Source of the DNA: Rhizobium sp. Root483D2 | Lineage (GTDB): Bacteria > Pseudomonadota > Alphaproteobacteria > Rhizobiales > Rhizobiaceae | DNA: 37,146 nt | Direction: 5' to 3' | Assembly: GCF_001426685.1 (NCBI RefSeq) | Contig: NZ_LMFB01000018.1 | Coordinates: 1 to 37,146 of the forward strand | In this document: piece after piece, positions 25,355 through 34,326 of the stretch | Layout: each line of letters opens with the position of its first letter | Position numbering within the stretch: position 1 is the stretch's first letter | Position numbers and translations under genes: made by a program | The notes under the pieces: generated by a model | Seen by the model: only the letters and a program-made list of their open reading frames with translations | What the model was told of the DNA's origin: nothing | Databases searched by the model: none

Positions 25355-28351
25355 ATGGCACGGCAAGAAGCCAACGAGCAATTTCAGCTGACTTCGTTCC
25401 TTGATGGAGCGAATGCCGGCTATATCGATCAGCTCTATGCGCGCTACGAAAACGATCCCTCGTCGGTCTCCGGCGAGTGGCAGTCGTTCTTCAAGGCGCT
25501 GCAGGAGCAGCCGGAAGACGTGATCAAGGCCGCCAAGGGCGCTTCCTGGAAGAAGCCCAACTGGCCGATACCGGCGAGCGGCGACCTGGTCTCGGCGCTG
25601 GACGGCGACTGGGGTACGGTCGAAAAGGTCATCGAAAGGAAGGTGCAGGCGAAGGCAGAAGCCAAGGCCGTCGAAACCGGCGTTGCCGCAGCACCCGCCG
25701 ACGTCCACCAATCGACCCGCGACAGCGTGCGCGCGATCATGCTGATCCGCGCCTACCGCATGCGCGGCCATCTGCATGCCAAGCTCGACCCGCTGGCGAT
25801 TGCCGCTCCGGTCGACGATTATCATGAGCTGTCGCCGTCCAACTACGGTTTCGGCCCGGAAGACATGGACCGCCCGATCTTCATCGACAACGTGCTGGGC
25901 CTGGAATATGCCACCCTGCGCGAGATCGTCGATATTCTCGAGCGCACCTATTGCTCGACGCTCGGCGTTGAGTTCATGCATATTTCCGATCCGGAAATCA
26001 AAGGCTGGATCCAGGAGCGCATCGAAGGTGCGGACAAGGGTGTCGATTTCACGCCGGAAGGCAAGAAGGCCATCCTGCAGAAGCTGATCGAGGCCGAAGG
26101 TTTCGAGCAGTTCATCGACGTCAAGTACAAGGGCACCAAGCGCTTCGGCCTCGATGGCGGCGAATCGCTGATCCCGGCGCTCGAGCAGATCATCAAGCGC
26201 GGCGGCCAGGAAGGCCTGAAGGAAATCATCCTCGGCATGGCCCATCGCGGCCGTCTGAACGTCTTGACCAACGTCATGGGCAAGCCGCACCGCGCGGTGT
26301 TCCATGAGTTCAAGGGCGGCTCGGCTGCTCCCGACGATGTCGAAGGCTCCGGCGACGTAAAGTACCATCTGGGTGCTTCTTCAGACCGCGAGTTCGACGG
26401 CAACAAGGTGCATCTGTCGCTGACGGCCAACCCGTCGCATCTGGAAATCGTCAATCCTGTCGTCATGGGCAAGGCCCGCGCCAAGCAGGACCAGATGGCC
26501 AAGATCTTCGAAGGCGACGTCATTCCGTTGTCCGAGCGGGCGCAGGTCATGCCGCTTCTGCTGCATGGCGACGCGGCCTTCGCCGGCCAGGGTGTCACGG
26601 CTGAAATTCTCGGCCTGTCGGGTCTGCGCGGCCACCGCGTCGCCGGCACTGTGCATTTCATCATCAACAACCAGATCGGTTTCACCACCAATCCGGCGTT
26701 TTCGCGCTCGTCGCCCTATCCGTCCGACGTTGCCAAGATGATCGAAGCGCCGATCTTCCACGTCAATGGCGACGATCCGGAAGCGGTTGTCTATGCCGCC
26801 AAGATCGCCACCGAATACCGGATGAAGTATCACAAGCCTGTCGTCGTCGACATGTTCTGCTACCGCCGCTTCGGCCATAACGAGGGTGATGAGCCGTCGT
26901 TCACGCAGCCGAAGATGTACAAGGTGATCCGCGCCCACAAGACGGTTGTGCAGATCTATGGCGAACGCCTGATCGCAGAAGGCCTGATCTCCGAAGGCGA
27001 ACTGGAAAAGATGCGTGCCGACTGGCGTGCGCGTCTGGAGCAGGAATTCGAGGCCGGACAGTCCTACAAACCGAACAAGGCCGACTGGCTTGATGGCGTC
27101 TGGTCGGGGCTTCGCGCTGCCGACAACCAGGATGAGCAGCGCCGCGGCAAGACCTCGGTGCCGATGAAGGTGCTGAAGGATGTCGGCCGCAAGCTGTCGG
27201 AAGTTCCGGCCGGCTTTGCCGCTCACAAGACCATCCAGCGCTTCATGGACGGCCGCGCCAACATGATCCAGACCGGTGAAGGCATCGACTGGGCGATGGC
27301 GGAAGCACTCGCATTCGGCACGCTCTGCGTTGAAGGCACCAAGATCCGTTTGTCGGGGCAGGATTGCGAACGCGGCACGTTCTCGCAGCGCCATTCGGTT
27401 CTCTACGATCAGGAAACCGAAGAACGCTACATCCCGCTTGCCAACCTTTCGCCGGCCCAGGCCCGTTACGAAGTCATCAACTCGATGCTTTCGGAAGAGG
27501 CGGTGCTCGGCTTCGAATACGGCTATTCGCTGGCCCGCCCGAATGCGCTGACGCTCTGGGAAGCCCAGTTCGGCGACTTCGCCAATGGTGCACAGGTCGT
27601 GTTCGACCAGTTCATCTCGTCGGGCGAACGCAAGTGGCTGCGCATGTCTGGCCTCGTCTGCCTGCTGCCGCACGGCTATGAAGGCCAGGGTCCGGAACAT
27701 TCCTCGGCCCGGCTCGAACGCTGGCTGCAGATGTGCGCCGAAGACAATATGCAGGTGGCCAACGTCACGACGCCGGCCAACTATTTCCACATCCTGCGCC
27801 GTCAGACGAAACGCGACTTCCGCAAGCCGCTGATCATGATGACGCCGAAGTCGCTGCTGCGCCACAAGCGCGCCGTCTCTTCGCTGTCGGAAATGGCTGG
27901 CGAGACCTCGTTCCACCGTCTGCTTTGGGACGATGCCGAGGTCATCAAGGACGGTCCGATCAAGCTGCAGAAGGACGCCAAGATCCGCCGCGTCGTGCTG
28001 TGCACCGGCAAGGTCTATTACGATCTGCTGGAAGAGCGCGAAAAGCGCGGCATCGACGATGTCTACCTGCTGCGCGTCGAACAGCTCTACCCGTTCCCGG
28101 CCAAGGCGCTGATCAACGAACTCTCGCGCTTCCGCCATGCCGAAATGGTCTGGTGCCAGGAAGAGCCGAAGAACATGGGCGCCTGGTCGTTCATCGACCC
28201 CTATCTGGAATGGGTGCTTGCCCATATCGATGCCAAGTACCAGCGGGTGCGCTATACCGGCCGTCCGGCCGCTGCCTCGCCGGCAACGGGCCTGATGTCC
28301 AAGCATCTCGCCCAGCTTGCCGCATTCCTCGAAGACGCGCTTGGCGGCTGA
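25355..28351 (+). CDS. sucA: 2-oxoglutarate dehydrogenase E1 component
   Basis: Thiamine-diphosphate enzyme that decarboxylates 2-oxoglutarate and hands the succinyl group to lipoyl-SucB, 998 aa. The N-terminal FLDGANAGYIDQLYARYENDP is the peptide that binds the rest of the complex. The thiamine-binding HGDAAFAGQG starts at H404, with HFIINNQIGFTT about 30 residues later. GMAHRGRLNVL, near 295, and the C-terminal transketolase-like half (YEGQGPEHSSAR) are typical. The ATG at 25355 gives the usual N-terminus of rhizobial SucA, although the best Shine-Dalgarno lies 25 bp upstream behind a small hairpin. Confidence 0.98.
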   Translation: MARQEANEQFQLTSFLDGANAGYIDQLYARYENDPSSVSGEWQSFFKALQEQPEDVIKAAKGASWKKPNWPIPASGDLVSALDGDWGTVEKVIERKVQAKAEAKAVETGVAAAPADVHQSTRDSVRAIMLIRAYRMRGHLHAKLDPLAIAAPVDDYHELSPSNYGFGPEDMDRPIFIDNVLGLEYATLREIVDILERTYCSTLGVEFMHISDPEIKGWIQERIEGADKGVDFTPEGKKAILQKLIEAEGFEQFIDVKYKGTKRFGLDGGESLIPALEQIIKRGGQEGLKEIILGMAHRGRLNVLTNVMGKPHRAVFHEFKGGSAAPDDVEGSGDVKYHLGASSDREFDGNKVHLSLTANPSHLEIVNPVVMGKARAKQDQMAKIFEGDVIPLSERAQVMPLLLHGDAAFAGQGVTAEILGLSGLRGHRVAGTVHFIINNQIGFTTNPAFSRSSPYPSDVAKMIEAPIFHVNGDDPEAVVYAAKIATEYRMKYHKPVVVDMFCYRRFGHNEGDEPSFTQPKMYKVIRAHKTVVQIYGERLIAEGLISEGELEKMRADWRARLEQEFEAGQSYKPNKADWLDGVWSGLRAADNQDEQRRGKTSVPMKVLKDVGRKLSEVPAGFAAHKTIQRFMDGRANMIQTGEGIDWAMAEALAFGTLCVEGTKIRLSGQDCERGTFSQRHSVLYDQETEERYIPLANLSPAQARYEVINSMLSEEAVLGFEYGYSLARPNALTLWEAQFGDFANGAQVVFDQFISSGERKWLRMSGLVCLLPHGYEGQGPEHSSARLERWLQMCAEDNMQVANVTTPANYFHILRRQTKRDFRKPLIMMTPKSLLRHKRAVSSLSEMAGETSFHRLLWDDAEVIKDGPIKLQKDAKIRRVVLCTGKVYYDLLEEREKRGIDDVYLLRVEQLYPFPAKALINELSRFRHAEMVWCQEEPKNMGAWSFIDPYLEWVLAHIDAKYQRVRYTGRPAAASPATGLMSKHLAQLAAFLEDALGG

Positions 28352-28356
28352 AAAAC

Positions 28357-28376
28357 GGGAGGCTGAAAGGCCTCCC
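28357..28376 (+). other. Hairpin between sucA and sucB
   Basis: GGGAGGC at 28357-28363 pairs with GCCTCCC at 28370-28376 around TGAAAG. It begins 5 bp after the sucA stop and has no T-run, so it may protect or process the message rather than end it. Confidence 0.6.
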
Positions 28377-28426
28377 TCATCTGCCTCACCAGAAACAGAC
28401 ACCCGATCAACGGACGACAAAAAATC

Positions 28427-29677
28427 ATGGCCACAGAAATCCGCGTTCCCACTCTGGGCGAATCCGTCAGCGAAGCCACCATCGGCACCTGGTTCAAGAA
28501 GGTCGGCGATACCGTCAAGGCCGATGAGCCGCTGCTTGAACTCGAAACCGACAAGGTAACGATCGAAGTACCATCACCTGCCGCCGGCATATTGTCGGAA
28601 ATCGTGGCTGCCGCCGGCGAGACCGTCGGCCTCGGCGCACTGCTCGGCAACATCACCGCAGGCGCTGCGGGTGCAGCACCCGCAGCGCCTGCTGCGGCTG
28701 AAAAGAAGGCGGCCGAGCCGGCGCCTGCCGCGCCTGCAGCCGCTGCTGCGGCACCCGCCGCAACGCCTGCCGCTTCCGCCATGCCGGCAGCACCGGCTGC
28801 TGCCAAGATGCTGGCTGAAAACAACCTTTCGGCTGAACAGGTCGATGGTTCGGGCAAGCGTGGCCAGGTTCTGAAGGGCGATGTCATCGCCGCCGTTGCC
28901 AAGGGCATTTCAGCACCTGCAGCCGTGTCCGAGCCGGTCAAGGCCGTGACGCGCGGCCCTTCGGCTGCCGAGGACGCACCGCGCGAAGAACGCGTCAAGA
29001 TGACCCGTCTGCGCCAGACGATCGCCAAGCGCCTCAAGGATGCGCAGAACACGGCTGCGATGCTCACCACCTATAACGAGGTGGACATGAGCGCCGTCAT
29101 GAGCCTGCGCACCAAGTACAAGGACATTTTCGAGAAGAAGCATGGCGTCAAGCTCGGCTTCATGGGCTTCTTCACCAAGGCGGTGACGCATGCCCTGAAG
29201 GAAATTCCGTCCGTCAACGCCGAGATCGACGGCACCGACATCATCTACAAGAACTTCTGCCATATCGGCATGGCCGTCGGCACCGACAAGGGCCTCGTCG
29301 TTCCCGTCATCCGCGATGCCGACACGTTGTCGATCGCCGAAGTCGAGAAGGATCTCGGCCGTCTCGCCAAGCTTGCCCGCGATGGTGCGCTCTCCATGGC
29401 CGACATGCAGGGCGGCACGTTCACCATCACCAATGGCGGCGTCTACGGTTCGCTGATGTCCTCACCGATCCTGAATGCGCCGCAGTCGGGCATTCTCGGC
29501 ATGCACAAGATCCAGGACCGCCCGGTCGTGGTCGGCGGTCAGATCGTCATCCGTCCGATGATGTATCTGGCGCTCTCCTACGATCACCGGATCGTCGACG
29601 GCAAGGAAGCCGTGACCTTCCTGGTGCGCGTCAAGGAAAGCCTGGAAGATCCGGAACGTCTCGTTCTCGATCTGTAA
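28427..29677 (+). CDS. sucB: Dihydrolipoyllysine succinyltransferase (E2)
   Basis: Core of the 2-oxoglutarate dehydrogenase complex, 416 aa. The lipoyl domain (1-77) carries K43 in [12 protein letters not shown], the lysylated residue. A long Ala/Pro linker (about 80-122) gives the swinging arm. The subunit-binding domain follows ([21 protein letters not shown] near 127-147), then the catalytic domain with H387 and D391 in DHRIVDG. Downstream 180 bp are filled by mosaic repeats. The lipoamide dehydrogenase gene that completes the complex lies 2.5 kb further on, after four other genes. Confidence 0.98.
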   Translation: MATEIRVPTLGESVSEATIGTWFKKVGDTVKADEPLLELETDKVTIEVPSPAAGILSEIVAAAGETVGLGALLGNITAGAAGAAPAAPAAAEKKAAEPAPAAPAAAAAAPAATPAASAMPAAPAAAKMLAENNLSAEQVDGSGKRGQVLKGDVIAAVAKGISAPAAVSEPVKAVTRGPSAAEDAPREERVKMTRLRQTIAKRLKDAQNTAAMLTTYNEVDMSAVMSLRTKYKDIFEKKHGVKLGFMGFFTKAVTHALKEIPSVNAEIDGTDIIYKNFCHIGMAVGTDKGLVVPVIRDADTLSIAEVEKDLGRLAKLARDGALSMADMQGGTFTITNGGVYGSLMSSPILNAPQSGILGMHKIQDRPVVVGGQIVIRPMMYLALSYDHRIVDGKEAVTFLVRVKESLEDPERLVLDL

Positions 29678-29699
29678 TTGGACGATCTTGGGGCTCAAG

Positions 29700-29812
29700 G
29701 CCCCTCATCCGGCCTGCCGGCCACCTTCTCCCCGCAGGCGGGGAGAAGGGACAAGCGGCAAACTCCGTCATCCCCTCTCCCCGCGAGCGGGGAGAGGGTT
29801 AGGGTGAGGGGC
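29700..29812. repeat. Two adjacent type A-like mosaic repeats after sucB
   Basis: The first unit (29700-29750) has CCCCTCATCCGGCC-tgc-GGCC and CTTCTCCCCGC-agg-CGGGGAGAAG. The second (29770-29812) has CCTCTCCCCGC-ga-GCGGGGAGAGG followed by GGTGAGGGG. The stems could act as a terminator substitute after sucB. Confidence 0.8.
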
Positions 29813-29857
29813 ACTTCCCAACACGAGAGCCCAGCCGATCAAAAGGAATAGTCTTCA

Positions 29858-30271
29858 ATGGACGCAGCAGTTCTGGCCGTATCGCCTTTCATTACGCTTC
29901 TCGCCTGGAGCGTGGTGCTGCTTTTGGTCCATATCGGGCTGCAGAGCATTCCCGCCACGCTGGAGCTGGGTTCGTCCTGGAACGCCGGCCCGCGTGACGA
30001 TGGGCAAAAGCCGTCCGGCGTATTTGCCGGCCGTGCGGAACGGGCCTTCGCCAATTTCCGCGAAACCTACCCGGCCTTTATCGGTCTCACGCTATCGCTG
30101 GCCATTACCGGCGATCTCAGCGGCTGGGGACTGGTTGGCGCTTGGCTGTGGCTTGTCTGCCGGATCGTCTATATCCCGCTCTACCTCGCAGGCATTCCCT
30201 ATATCCGCTCGCTCGTTTGGGTTGGATCGTTGATCGGCTTGCTCGTCATGACGGCCGTGCTTATCTTCTGA
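29858..30271 (+). CDS. MAPEG-family membrane protein
   Basis: A 137-aa integral membrane protein of the MAPEG superfamily (glutathione and eicosanoid metabolism proteins), with four hydrophobic segments. AGRAERAFANFRETYPAF at about 57-74 is the conserved family core, including the Arg, Asn and Glu that bind glutathione in eukaryotic relatives. Bacterial members are mostly uncharacterised. It starts after the repeats downstream of sucB and is followed 37 bp later by a LysE-type exporter. Its substrate is unknown. Confidence 0.87.
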   Translation: MDAAVLAVSPFITLLAWSVVLLLVHIGLQSIPATLELGSSWNAGPRDDGQKPSGVFAGRAERAFANFRETYPAFIGLTLSLAITGDLSGWGLVGAWLWLVCRIVYIPLYLAGIPYIRSLVWVGSLIGLLVMTAVLIF

Positions 30272-30308
30272 CGGATATCGGAACCCGTAAACGACCGGAG
30301 ACACCGCC

Positions 30309-30950
30309 GTGCATCCCCATCTGTTCGAACTTGCTTCCTTGATGGCGATTTTCTCCTTCGCCATTGTCTCGCCCGGTGCCGATCTTGCCATGGTCATGCG
30401 GCAGTCGATCGTCAACGGCCGCCGCTCCGCCGTCATCACGTCTTTTGGCGTCGGCACGTCGCTGATGTTTCATGTGACCTATACGATCCTCGGGCTCGGG
30501 CTGTTGATCTCGCAGTCGATCTACCTGTTCAACATCGTCAAATGGTGCGGTGTCGCCTATCTCCTTTATATCGGCATTAAGTCTCTGCGCGCCGGAAAGA
30601 CTGACATGACCACGCAGGCTGACGGCATTGCGGCCAGCGAAAAGCGTCAATCCGGACTGAAAGCCTTTGGTCTCGGCTTTGCCGCCAATGCGCTCAATCC
30701 GAAGCCGGTGTTCTTCTTCCTGTCGATCTTCTCGACGGTGGTCAGCGCCCATACGCCGATCATGGTCAAGTTCGGCTATGGCCTGGTGATGGCAAGCTGC
30801 CTGATCCTCTGGTTCGTGGGCGTCAGCCTGTTCATGACGACGCCGAAGATGCGCGCCGCGTTTTCGCGTGCCAGCCAGTGGATCAACCGCGCCAGCGGTC
30901 TGGTCTTCATCGCGCTTGGCCTGAAGCTCGCCACCGAAAAGGCAGCCTGA
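30309..30950 (+). CDS. LysE/RhtB-family amino-acid exporter
   Basis: A 213-aa inner-membrane protein with six hydrophobic segments. The N-terminal SPGADLAMVMRQSIVNGRRSAV near 21-42 is the LysE family motif (usually SPGP; here Ala replaces the Pro), followed by GVGTSLMFH. NPKPVFFFLSIF near 136-147 is the second family motif. Members export lysine, homoserine, threonine or other small molecules; the substrate here cannot be told. Start is GTG at 30309. The next gene starts 2 bp after its stop, implying translational coupling. Confidence 0.9.
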   Translation: MHPHLFELASLMAIFSFAIVSPGADLAMVMRQSIVNGRRSAVITSFGVGTSLMFHVTYTILGLGLLISQSIYLFNIVKWCGVAYLLYIGIKSLRAGKTDMTTQADGIAASEKRQSGLKAFGLGFAANALNPKPVFFFLSIFSTVVSAHTPIMVKFGYGLVMASCLILWFVGVSLFMTTPKMRAAFSRASQWINRASGLVFIALGLKLATEKAA

Positions 30951-30952
30951 GC

Positions 30953-31447
30953 ATGCGCATTGCCGTTTCCGCATCGTTCTTGAGCGCATTGCTGGCGGTT
31001 TCGCCGGCAATGGCTGCCGATTGCCTGCAGGAGCGGGCCATTTACGGCGATGCGGACGGTGCCTATGAGCTGCGTTTCGAGCCGGTCGGCTCGACGAGTG
31101 CGGTCACCAGCAATCATTTCAAGGTCACGGTCGGCAAGACCGGCCTGGTGCTGGACGGCATCGTCATGCAGTCCGGTGAGCCCGAGCGCGCCAATGGCAT
31201 GATCATGAACAATTGCCCGGAAGGCGATGTGACCGGCGACGATATCGCTGCCTGCACCGTCTGGCAGGGCGTTATCTATTCCGTCGGCGCCGACGGCAAG
31301 GTCGCTTCGCTGCCGGGCGAAGGTATTGCGGCTGCCTCACAGGTGCTTTTGCCCGATTTCGGCCCCTCGATACGCAATTCCGCGATCTGGGGCAAGGCGA
31401 CGGTCGCGCCGTGGGACGCTCTCACCCTCAAGGGATGCGGCCAATGA
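30953..31447 (+). CDS. Secreted hypothetical protein in the sucB-lpdA interval
   Basis: A 164-aa protein with a Sec signal peptide (1-21, ending SPAMA) and four cysteines in the mature part (C24, C88, C101, C162), suggesting two disulfides in the periplasm. I do not recognise a family. The ATG lies 2 bp after the exporter's stop, and its own stop overlaps the next gene's ATG (ATGA at 31444-31447), so it is translated as part of a tight run of exporter, secreted protein and SDR. A frame starting at 30878 overlaps the exporter and is unlikely. Confidence 0.75.
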   Translation: MRIAVSASFLSALLAVSPAMAADCLQERAIYGDADGAYELRFEPVGSTSAVTSNHFKVTVGKTGLVLDGIVMQSGEPERANGMIMNNCPEGDVTGDDIAACTVWQGVIYSVGADGKVASLPGEGIAAASQVLLPDFGPSIRNSAIWGKATVAPWDALTLKGCGQ

Positions 31448-32202
31448 CGCGCGATGATGTGCCCGTTCTGCTGGTAACCGGCGGCAGCCGCGGCATCGGT
31501 GCGGCCATCTGCCGGTCGGCCGCAGCGCAGGGCTGGGCGGTTGCCGTCAACTATACCTCCAATCGTCCCGCCGCCGACGCGGTCGTGGCTGCAATCGAAG
31601 CGGATGGCGGTATGGCCATTGCCGTGGAAGGCGATGTCGGCACCCAGGCTGGGATCGATGGTATCTTTGCTGCGGTGGACAACGCGTTCGGCAGGCTCGA
31701 CGGTCTGGTCAACAATGCCGGTATTGTCGATGTTCCCGTGCGGATCGATGAGATCACGGCGGAGCGGCTGGAGCGGATGCTGCGGATCAATGTCTCCGGT
31801 TCGATCCTGTGTGCCTCTGCCGCGATCCGGCGCATGTCGGTGCGTCATGGCGGCAAGGGCGGCGTCATCGTCAATATATCCTCGATGGCCGCCGTGCTCG
31901 GGTCCGCCGGGCAATATATCGATTATGCCGCCTCCAAGGGCGCAATCGATACATTCACGGTCGGGCTTGCGCGCGAGGTCGTCGCAGACGGCATTCGCGT
32001 CAATGCGGTGCGCCCCGGCGTCATCGATACGGATATCCACGCGTCCGGCGGGCTTCCCGACCGCGCCCGCGATCTTGGACCAACCATTCCCATGCAACGG
32101 CCGGGCACCGCGCAAGAGGTTGCCGACGCCGTTCTCTATCTGCTTTCGCCTTCGTCGTCCTATGTAACGGGCGCCATTCTCAACGTCAGCGGCGGACGCT
32201 AG
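31444..32202 (+). CDS. Short-chain dehydrogenase/reductase
   Basis: A 252-aa classical SDR. The cofactor motif is TGGSRGIG at 12-19, NNAG is at 90-93, N115 lies in RMLRINVSG, the catalytic serine is in NISSMAA near 146-147, and Y161 and K165 form the YxxxK pair. The absence of an Asp at the end of strand 2 (NYTSNR) suggests NADP(H). The C-terminal GAILNVSGGR is normal. It resembles sugar or 3-oxoacyl reductases, but the substrate is unknown. It overlaps the upstream secreted-protein gene by 4 bp and ends 23 bp before lpdA, so lpdA may be transcribed with it. Confidence 0.9.
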   Translation: MTRDDVPVLLVTGGSRGIGAAICRSAAAQGWAVAVNYTSNRPAADAVVAAIEADGGMAIAVEGDVGTQAGIDGIFAAVDNAFGRLDGLVNNAGIVDVPVRIDEITAERLERMLRINVSGSILCASAAIRRMSVRHGGKGGVIVNISSMAAVLGSAGQYIDYAASKGAIDTFTVGLAREVVADGIRVNAVRPGVIDTDIHASGGLPDRARDLGPTIPMQRPGTAQEVADAVLYLLSPSSSYVTGAILNVSGGR

Positions 32203-32225
32203 CCGCTCTCAGGAAGGACTTTTCC

Positions 32226-33632
32226 ATGGCTTATGATCTCATCGTTATCGGTACCGGCCCCGGCGGCTATGTCTGCGCCATCAAGGCGGCCCAGCTCGGC
32301 CTCAAGGTCGGCGTCATCGAGAAGCGCGCCACCTATGGCGGCACCTGCCTCAATATCGGCTGCATTCCATCCAAGGCGCTGCTGCATGCGTCAGAGGTCT
32401 TCCACCAGACCGGCCACGGCATCGATGTGCTCGGCGTCGAAGTCGCCGCGCCGAAGCTGAACCTGGAAAAGATGCTCGCCCACAAGGATGCGACCGTCAA
32501 ATCCAATGTCGATGGCGTCGCCTTCCTGTTCAAGAAGAACAAGATCGATACGTTCCAGGGCACCGGCAAGGTGCTCGGCGAAGGCAAGGTCTCCGTCACC
32601 AGCGACACGGGTGAAGAGCAGATCATCGAGACCAAGAACGTTGTCATCGCGACAGGCTCCGATGTTGCCGGCATTCCCGGTGTCGAGGTCGATATCGATG
32701 AAAAGATCATCATTTCGTCCACCGGCGGTCTGGCGCTCGAAAAGGTCCCGGCCACCATGGTCGTGGTCGGCGGCGGCGTTATCGGGCTCGAACTCGGCTC
32801 GGTCTGGTCGCGTCTCGGCGCCAAGGTCACCGTGGTCGAATATCTCGATACCATCCTCGGCGGCATGGACGGCGAGGTTTCCAAGCAGTTCCAGCGTTTG
32901 CTGGTCAAGCAGGGCATCGATTTCAAGCTGGGTGCCAAGGTGACCGGCGTTGAAAAGTCCGATAAGGGCGCCAAGGTGACCTATGAGCCGGTCAAGGGCG
33001 GCGATGCCGCAACGATCGATGCCGATGTCGTCCTGATCGCCACCGGCCGCAAGCCGTTCACCGACGGTCTCGGCCTTGCCGAAGCCGGTGTCGTGCTGGA
33101 CAAGCGCGGCCGCGTCGAAATCGATCATCATTTCCTCACCAACGTGCCCGGCATCTATGCGCTGGGTGACGTCGTGCGCGGCCCGATGCTGGCGCACAAG
33201 GCTGAGGATGAAGGTGTTGCCGTTGCCGAGATCATCGCCGGGCAGGCGGGTCACGTGAACTATGACGTCATCCCGAGCGTCGTCTATACCCAGCCGGAAG
33301 TCGCCTCCGTCGGCAAGACCGAGGAAGAGCTGAAGGCTGCCGGGATCGCCTACAAGGTCGGCAAGTTCCCGTTCACCGCGAATGGGCGCGCCCGCGCCAT
33401 GCTGGCCACCGACGGCTTCGTGAAGATCCTGGCCGACAAGGACACCGACCGGGTTCTCGGCGGTCATATCGTCGGCTTCGGTGCCGGCGAAATGATCCAC
33501 GAAATCACCGTTCTCATGGAATTCGGCGGCTCTTCGGAAGATCTCGGCCGCACCTGCCATGCGCATCCGACCATGTCGGAAGCGGTGAAGGAGGCAGCAC
33601 TCGCCACCTTCTTCAAGCCGATCCATATGTAA
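32226..33632 (+). CDS. lpdA: Dihydrolipoamide dehydrogenase (E3)
   Basis: Flavoprotein that reoxidises dihydrolipoamide with NAD+, here presumably the E3 of the 2-oxoglutarate dehydrogenase complex with SucA and SucB. The 468-aa protein has the FAD motif GTGPGGYVCA at 9-18, the redox-active C41 and C46 in GGTCLNIGCIPSKAL, the NAD motif VVGGGVIGLELGSVW near 180-194, and the C-terminal HAHPTMSE that supplies the His-Glu pair to the partner subunit. An open frame runs upstream to 31809 inside the SDR gene, but the ATG at 32226, with AGGA upstream, is the standard start. A terminator follows. Confidence 0.97.
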   Translation: MAYDLIVIGTGPGGYVCAIKAAQLGLKVGVIEKRATYGGTCLNIGCIPSKALLHASEVFHQTGHGIDVLGVEVAAPKLNLEKMLAHKDATVKSNVDGVAFLFKKNKIDTFQGTGKVLGEGKVSVTSDTGEEQIIETKNVVIATGSDVAGIPGVEVDIDEKIIISSTGGLALEKVPATMVVVGGGVIGLELGSVWSRLGAKVTVVEYLDTILGGMDGEVSKQFQRLLVKQGIDFKLGAKVTGVEKSDKGAKVTYEPVKGGDAATIDADVVLIATGRKPFTDGLGLAEAGVVLDKRGRVEIDHHFLTNVPGIYALGDVVRGPMLAHKAEDEGVAVAEIIAGQAGHVNYDVIPSVVYTQPEVASVGKTEEELKAAGIAYKVGKFPFTANGRARAMLATDGFVKILADKDTDRVLGGHIVGFGAGEMIHEITVLMEFGGSSEDLGRTCHAHPTMSEAVKEAALATFFKPIHM

Positions 33633-33656
33633 GAAACCTTACATCGAAAACCGGAG

Positions 33657-33680
33657 GGGGCCGTGACAATCGGCCCCTTT
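33657..33680 (+). terminator. Probable terminator after lpdA
   Basis: GGGGCCG at 33657-33663 pairs with CGGCCCC at 33671-33677 over TGACAAT and is followed by only three T. It lies 24 bp after the lpdA stop; a reasonable but modest terminator. Confidence 0.65.
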
Positions 33681-33730
33681 GCGGCTCTGCCATGCGCGGT
33701 CTAGGATCGGCGTATTCAAGGAGTGCCGCC

Positions 33731-34222
33731 ATGCCGCAACGTCCCCGCTCAGTTCCGGTCAGTTTCCCGCACCCGGCCTTGCCTTTGGCCGATTGGGCGG
33801 ATTGTTACGAGCTTCTAGTCCCGGGACAGGCGACCACTGCGATCTCTGCCGCAAGACGGGCCTTGGGTGATTTTCCGGCCTGGGTCCGCGCCATGATGTG
33901 GCTGCGAAATGCTGTTGTCAGCCCCTTTGGCCTGAAGGGGCCGGGTGCCGGGGGAAAGCATGAGATGATCGGCTTCTTCCCCATCATCTCGCAATCCAGC
34001 GAACAGGCCGTGCTCGGCTTTGACGACACGCATCTGGATTTCCGCATCGTCGTCGATGTGCGCCAGGCGGGCGAACTTGCCCAGCGCGTCAGCGTCACGA
34101 CGCTGGTGCGCCGCAAGATCCTGTTGGGTAAAATCTATATCGCCGTCATCACGCCGTTTCACCGGCTGATCGTCAAGACCATGCTGGCGCGGCTTGCCCG
34201 TCCTCTCGCTTCGATAAGCTGA
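33731..34222 (+). CDS. DUF2867 domain protein
   Basis: A 163-aa protein whose layout matches DUF2867: an N-terminal DWADCYELLVPG, then FPAWVRAMMWLRNAVVSPFGLKG, FPIISQSSEQAVLGFDDTHLDFRI and a C-terminal VTTLVRRKILLGKIYIAVITPFHRLIV. Such proteins are related in fold to the START/SRPBCC ligand-binding group, but their function is unknown. The frame opens at 33692, but the ATG at 33731 has AAGGAG at ideal distance. It stands between the lpdA terminator and the cyclase gene, with 104 bp before the latter. Confidence 0.82.
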   Translation: MPQRPRSVPVSFPHPALPLADWADCYELLVPGQATTAISAARRALGDFPAWVRAMMWLRNAVVSPFGLKGPGAGGKHEMIGFFPIISQSSEQAVLGFDDTHLDFRIVVDVRQAGELAQRVSVTTLVRRKILLGKIYIAVITPFHRLIVKTMLARLARPLASIS

Positions 34223-34326
34223 GCCGGATATTCTTTTTCGCCGTCGATTCGCCCTTGTAAAGCCAAGGTTCAGCACCATTTTTCCTTGGCGGCGCAACCG
34301 GTGCCGGTGGCCCAAGGCAGGTATCC

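Noticed and set aside
25203..25391. Small open frame between sucD and sucA
   Set aside because: No ribosome site, it overlaps the certain sucA start, and the composition looks like non-coding DNA.
26381..28420. A 679-codon open frame antisense to sucA
   Set aside because: Same cause: it lies wholly opposite a well-supported gene and its product is a low-complexity Arg/His/Asp-rich sequence.
31809..32225. N-terminal extension of LpdA by 139 residues
   Set aside because: It overlaps the SDR gene in another frame, and LpdA's flavin-binding start lies at 32226 with a ribosome site.
34262..34290. GCCAAGG/CCTTGGC stem before the cyclase gene as a terminator
   Set aside because: The loop is 15 nt and the T-run is inside the loop, not after the stem.
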